NCBI GenBank assembly: GCA_024195265.1
Contig: JAJLRJ010000013.1
Coordinates: forward strand, 13,996,322-14,060,321
Direction: 5' to 3'
Length of the DNA stretch: 64,000 nt
Origin: Dendrophyllia cribrosa
Lineage: Eukaryota; Cnidaria; Anthozoa; Scleractinia; Dendrophylliidae
Shown: one piece after another, positions 59,243-64,000 of the stretch
Layout of the letters: each line of letters opens with the position of its first letter
How positions within the stretch are numbered: position 1 is the stretch's first letter
Translations under genes and position numbers: made by a program
The notes under the pieces: model-generated
The model's database searches: none
Told to the model about the DNA's origin: nothing
What the model saw: only the letters and a program-made list of their open reading frames with translations

Positions 59243-61790
59243 ATGGCTTATCTTAAGCTGTTAGCGATTTGTCTGCTTTTAGAAAGTTTGACTTTTACTA
59301 CATGGGGGAAGCCGCCTGATAAAGGAGCCCAGAAAATGTCATCTTCAAAGGTTACTAAACACGTAAACGAATGGACTGCTGCCGGGCAAGAAAGCAAGAA
59401 ACCCAGATCTTCTGCAGCCATAAAGGAAATCAAACATAAACTCGCAGATGCCTCAGAGAACTTCAAGGAGCACAATGAAGAAATCGCCAAAAAAACGCTG
59501 AAGGAATTAGAAAGCGACTCTGGCAAAGATGAGATACTGGAGAAGAACAGTAGCTTTAGACATCACAATTATGAAGAAATGACCTGGCTGTTAAAGGACT
59601 ATTCCAAGAAGTACAGTAACATAGCACACTTGTACGACATTGGCACCTCAGTACAAAACCGCAAACTGTGGGTTATGGAAATCTCAAATAACCCAGGAAA
59701 ACACGAACCAGGGGAACCTGAATTTAAATATGTGGCAAACATGCACGGAGATGAAGCCATAGGGCGAGAGATGTTACTTCACCTTATAAAGTACTTGTGT
59801 AAAAATTACGGTGTGAACCCAAGAGTTACCAATATCGTAGACACGACGAGAATCCATATTATGCCGAGCATGAACCCCGATGGTTATGAAATGGCCGCGA
59901 CCATGTCCGACGAACAGTGGAAACCCAGTCGCACAAATGCGAACGGTGTCGATTTGAATCGGAATTTTCCCGATCAGTTCTTTCCGAGCACGAACGGAGC
60001 TCCTCAACCCGAAACCCGAGCTGTTGTGAAGTGGGTCAAATCTATTCCATTCGTATTATCAGCTAGTCTGCACAGCGGTGCGCTCGTGGCAAATTACCCT
60101 TACGATGATAATCCCTCGGGACAGAGTGTGTACAGCGCTACCCCGGATGATGACGTGTTCAGACAACTCGCGCGCTCTTATTCAGAAGCCCATCCCACAA
60201 TGCACCTCGCAAACGCACCCTGGAAGTGTAAAGACATCCCGCGCGAGCATTTTATTGACGGAATAACAAATGGCGCCAAATGGTTCAGCGTTTCTGGAGG
60301 AATGCAGGATTACAACTATGTGCAATCGAACTGTTTTGATATAACGCTTGAACTTGGCTGCCAGAAGTTTCCAAATGCAAGTGATTTACCCGAATATTGG
60401 CATGAAAATAAAGAAGCGCTTCTCAAGTACATAGAGCAGGTAAATGGGTCAATGAGACAGAAGAAATTACGCTCGATTCTCTTTTAATTAAAAATGTTTG
60501 TTACTGCTAATGTTCCTTTGACCAAATATTAATCCGAATAACTTAAAAAGCTATGAGTAGTTTGATTGGTCAAAAGCTATTCATTACTGCAAAAACATTT
60601 CAGTCTCGTTTCTATTTTTTCAACATCTATCTTGGTTTTATTGTGTCGATAAACTGTACAAATAAGCAGTCTATGGCTGAATAAATAACGATTTCAATTT
60701 TACAACAATGAAAACCTTTTTACGGCTTGGAGTCGTGTTATAAAATTTTGTCGTTTTTAAGTCCAGTAGCGCATGCGCATTCAAACTTTGCGTAATAAGT
60801 GAGATTCAGGAGCAAAGAAGAAAGGGGGTTTCCGAATTTGGTAAACAAATTAGGTTCTTCAAGGCGAGCCTTATTTTGACTCGTCAAAAGGATGAGTACC
60901 CGTAGATCCATCTTAACTTGGGACTAATTTATATCAGATGAAACACGTTAAACAGGATTTTGTAGGAATACATTATAACCTTTATATTTTCATATATCGC
61001 TGTGTGTGTTTTAAAACGCGTTAACAAATATTTTTATTAACTTTTTCAAACCCAGAGTCAATATGCTCATCAAACGTTTGAGTCCGTTGACGAAATCCTC
61101 TGGTGTGACCATTGAACAGACACCTCTTTGGCAGTACTTTTGCGTGCTACCATTTGTGTTTCTATACTTTACAAAATGAAATGTGGGATTTTTCTTGAAT
61201 TTTGACTTTTGGCACTCTTTTGCCATTCTTAGGTTAAAATTGTAAGCCGTGTAAGGCATAATCGTGGGAGTCTGTTTTCTAAGTAACCCAATTTTTTTTG
61301 TCTATAGGTCCACACAGGCGTACACGGTTTTGTGAAAGATGAAGATGGCCAACCAATCGATGGTGCCAGAATATCCGTGGCCAATCGTCGCCATGATGTC
61401 TTCTCGTTTAAAGATGGAGACTTCTGGCGCTTACTAGTTCCAGGCTCCTATGAAATTACAGTTTCCGCTCGAGGATTTGAACATGAAACGAAATCATGCA
61501 CAGTTCTGTCAAATAAAGCAGCCGCGCTTGACTTCACTCTCAAAAAAATGAGAATGAGAGAGTCAAGACATCAGATGGATGACAACTGGCCTCGGGAAAG
61601 AATTCTAAATGATGATGGTTTTAGAAGTCGGCAAGAAAGACAGGGCAGACAGAACATGGCTTACGATGAGCAAGCTGATGACTATGATGGGGCTATGCGG
61701 AGGGGATACAACATTCGTGAAAACAGAGGAAGGTCTTATGAAGAATATGGACAGAATGCTGTAAGACACAGCTTTCCTCGCCCTAAATGA
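59243..61790 (+). CDS. M14 carboxypeptidase (CPE/CPN/CPD subfamily), plus strand
   Basis: Two exons (59243-60439 and 61308-61790, phase 0) encode 559 residues. ATG at 59243 (context AGCAATGG) opens a signal peptide, MAYLKLLAICLLLESLTFTT. A charged lysine/glutamate-rich segment (25-100), absent from the minus-strand paralogue, comes before the catalytic domain. Zinc ligands are H168 and E171 (HGDE) and H277 (SLHSG); NPDG (211-214), NRNF (239-242) and catalytic E370 (DITLELGC) are intact. Residues 400-480 form the transthyretin-like domain. The tail to 559 is rich in arginine, glutamine and aspartate (RSRQERQGRQ). It likely acts as a secreted basic-residue carboxypeptidase. Reading past the donor gives a short alternative end (VNGSMRQKKLRSILF-stop). 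Confidence 0.93.
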
Positions 61791-61960
61791 ACTCAAAGTT
61801 TCTGATAAAAATTTGCTTTTTTACTTATTTTGATTAGCCGGTGAGGCTTTGAGTCTGTTAGCGGTTTTTACTGCAACACACAGGTCCACTAAATACATGG
61901 GACCAGGTTCGTTTACAATCAGTAATTTAATTCAAACAATGTAATAAACAATATAACATG
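61791..61960 (+). promoter_or_regulatory. 3' UTR and poly(A) signal of plus-strand carboxypeptidase
   Basis: AATAAA lies at 61943-61948, about 150 bp after the stop codon. It is the first such hexamer downstream of the gene. Confidence 0.6.
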
Positions 61961-62905
61961 GTTTATAGTAAGTTGGTTTCCACCCGCAGGCCGGTAGCCA
62001 AATTTAACAGCTGACTTGCTGGTGTGACGGTCGTCAATATACATGTTTAATATATGTTTTCCCTCATGCGCATACAATGCATGGTAACATGAAAGAGATA
62101 GACCTGCTAAATAATCAGCTTTCTTGGAGTATCATCATTTTAGCTCCCAGAGCCGCTGTCTCTCTTAGTCGAAACCTGGGTCGAAGCATTACCTTGTAGG
62201 TCTTGGGATACTTTGAGAGCAAGCTCTCTCAGGGGAGGAGGAGGAGGGGAGAATGGAGCTTGCTCGCAGGCTACTCTAAGAAAAAAAGTGTATGTATTAG
62301 GCCATACTCTGAGTTTATGAATTCCCATATCCCTAGCTTACTATCTAGGTTATGTGGTGAGCGGGTGCAAACATTAAACAAGTACCCCAGGGGATTTTTG
62401 ATCCTCACTTTTTGAAATCGTCATAAAACCTCATGTCAACGGAGATAGACCTGTGAAGGGGATTCATTTTTTCTCTTTAGTGAACTAGAAAGAAAAGCTG
62501 TATCTTTTTTAAACAATCTGGCGAGATAAGGCTCTTACCGATGTACAGAGAATTGTTCAAATGCCATAATCATCAACTCACACTTTTCTGTGCAGACATT
62601 TTGTCACTTTTGTACACGCTTAAGAAAAAAGTTTAATCTACTCGCTATTGAATTCCTGTCTTTCTGGAACCAATCATTATTTACTCTTCTATAATTACCA
62701 TTTCATCATTAGTCAAGCACGGCCTGAATCAGCGAGTGGTGCAGGGATCCCAACCAGGAGGCGGAAAGATGAGAGACTCTGGGAGAGAGACTCTAAAATA
62801 AATATATTTTAGGTTTTAGATTAATATTAGATATTTTATACTTTTTTATGTGTCCCCAAATTAGTATGGGTTTACCCAGGCTATAAGGTCTTTTGACACT
62901 TAAAT
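61961..62905. other. Intergenic DNA, no gene seen
   Basis: The stretch includes a fragment ending GCTTGCTCGCAGGCTA (about 62261-62276), probably one end of the TAGCCTG element group, and an AT-rich region that looks like a LINE 3' end before the TATC repeat. Confidence 0.4.
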
Positions 62906-62911
62906 AAAGTT

Positions 62912-62940
62912 TCTATCTATCTATCTATCTATCTATCTAT
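62912..62940. repeat. (CTAT)n microsatellite
   Basis: About seven CTAT units follow AATAAAGTTT, the common arrangement at the 3' end of some LINE copies. Confidence 0.9.
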
Positions 62941-63009
62941 GGGGTTGGCCTGTTGGATGGCAGGAAGAGTAATGGGTGTTTTGGAAGGTCTCTGTTGGTT
63001 TAAAATGAG

Positions 63010-63150
63010 TAATCAATGACATCGGGTTCGATTAATCAATTGATTACCCATTGATTATCCATTGATTACTCATTGATGTCATTGATCATTGATTAGTTAT
63101 GCCTGTTCAATACAATACAATACAACTGTATTGTATTGTATTGTATTGTG
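63010..63150. repeat. Palindromic ATTGATTA cluster and (TATTG)n
   Basis: AATCAATGACATCGGGTTCG, then ATTGATTACCCATTGATTAT repeats mirror each other, ending CATTGATGTCATTGAT. The cluster is followed by AATACAATACAATAC and its complement. Confidence 0.7.
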
Positions 63151-63159
63151 CGTACGTGC

Positions 63160-64000
63160 GTACAGGTGGCTGCGCCCCTGCAAAGTAAAAACTAAAAGTT
63201 GTCATCATACTTTGAACACCTCGAATTCTCGCTTTCATTTCCGTATCTTTTGATACAGTTAGCGACCAGTCCCAAAGTACCATGAGTTCGAAATGATTAT
63301 TAATCACCGAGGCTAAAGCTTCCCCACGTACAGTCCATCTTGTTAGGCAAAATGCATGCACACCTCGTGATTCGTTCTTTGTTTCGGCTCTGATTTTGTC
63401 TAACTTTGTATTTCGTTGTGGTGACTTTTTAACCAGTTTTCCAAGTTTTCGGACCGTGTCAAGTGAATCACTAATACATTTTACTTCTTTGATGGCGTCA
63501 GCGACAGCGAGGTTTAAGGCATGCCCATAACAGTGTGTGTACAAGCATTTACCGTTAATAGTTTTGATTTGCGTAGCAACACCAGTTTTCTTACCTGTCA
63601 TTGTTGCTGCACCATCATAGCACTGACCACGGGCGTGTTGGATGTTCAGATTCATTCGCAGTAAAGCATCCTTCAGTATTGCCACTACTTGATCTGCAGT
63701 TGTCCTTTCCAAGGGGTACATTCCGATGAAATATTCGTGTATCCGAAAACATTCGTCAACCCAGCGTATGCAAATCACCAACTGTCGTTGTTTCATTTGA
63801 TACATCAGCTGTTTCATCATCTGCTGTTTTATCATCATCAATTGTAAAGAATGTCACATTCTGAAATGTTTTCTGCTATTTCCTGCAACATACATAGAGC
63901 CAGAGCTTCGAGCATCTCATTTTGATAACTGGAGACGTGTATTTGTCCTCTTTTCGCCGCAGCCACTCTAGCATTTCTGGATTTTCTTGAGAACGCAACT
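63160..64000 (-). pseudogene. ZMYM1-like hAT transposase (DUF4371) relic
   Basis: The minus-strand frame has QLVICIRWVDECFRIHEYFI, RGQCYDGAATMTGKKTGVAT, YTHCYGHALNLAVAD and HAFCLTRWTVRGEALASVI, the standard order in DUF4371/hAT proteins of the ZMYM1 type. Upstream of about 63800 the frame breaks at least three times (KYTSPVI, YQNEMLEALALCMLQEIAEN and DDETADVSNETTTVGD lie in different frames). The 3' end is cut by the TATTG repeat near 63160. It is a dead transposon copy that continues past the window end. Confidence 0.82.

Noticed and set aside
1..64000. CRISPR array, bacterial operon or prophage
   Set aside because: The repeats lack regular spacers, genes have introns and poly(A) signals, and all recognised proteins are animal or eukaryotic transposon families.

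Overview
The window is nuclear DNA of an animal, most likely an anthozoan cnidarian such as a stony coral. Genes are split by GT-AG introns, coding exons are small and widely spaced, and introns and intergenic DNA are full of short inverted-repeat elements (MITEs), decayed LINE, Penelope, Crypton-like and hAT copies, and simple repeats. The predicted proteins (adhesion GPCRs with discoidin domains, M14 carboxypeptidases) are metazoan. The species is inferred from this character only.

Two paralogous adhesion G-protein-coupled receptor (aGPCR) genes lie head to tail on the plus strand and fill 1-47,400. Gene A (from before the window to 13098) shows 13 exons: two fibronectin III domains, a GAIN domain with GPS cleavage site, seven transmembrane segments and a cytoplasmic tail. 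Gene B (16267-46401) looks complete: 21 exons whose phases all agree give 1,515 residues, ordered signal peptide, two F5/8C (discoidin) domains, one Ig domain, two FN3 domains, GAIN/GPS, 7TM and tail. Exons of A and B are nearly the same while most intron sequence has diverged. Gene B has gained many insertions, including a 1.85 kb foldback beside the GPS exon and a partial tandem copy of the TM2-TM3 exon.

From 46.4 to 50.6 kb there is repeat-rich DNA and the terminal exon of a minus-strand CAP-Gly protein resembling CYLD CAP-Gly modules. The end of its coding sequence is the first unit of a 76-bp tandem array running into the 3' flank.

From 50.6 to 61.8 kb two divergent M14 carboxypeptidases (CPE/CPN/CPD subfamily), both with intact catalytic residues, face away from each other across about 1 kb that probably holds both promoters. 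The minus gene has four exons, the last one found here by splice phase; the plus gene has two. From 61.8 kb to the end there are repeats and a frameshifted ZMYM1-like hAT transposase relic.

The receptor genes probably act at the cell surface, with discoidin, Ig and FN3 modules binding matrix or neighbouring cells and a tethered agonist released at the GPS. The carboxypeptidases should act in the secretory pathway or outside the cell, trimming C-terminal basic residues from peptides. No bacterial-type system, CRISPR array, rRNA gene or intact tRNA gene was seen. The most unusual items are the receptor architecture and duplication, the CAP-Gly array, a 1.3 kb element with perfect 9-bp target duplications carrying a RecQ-like helicase fragment, and the large foldback.
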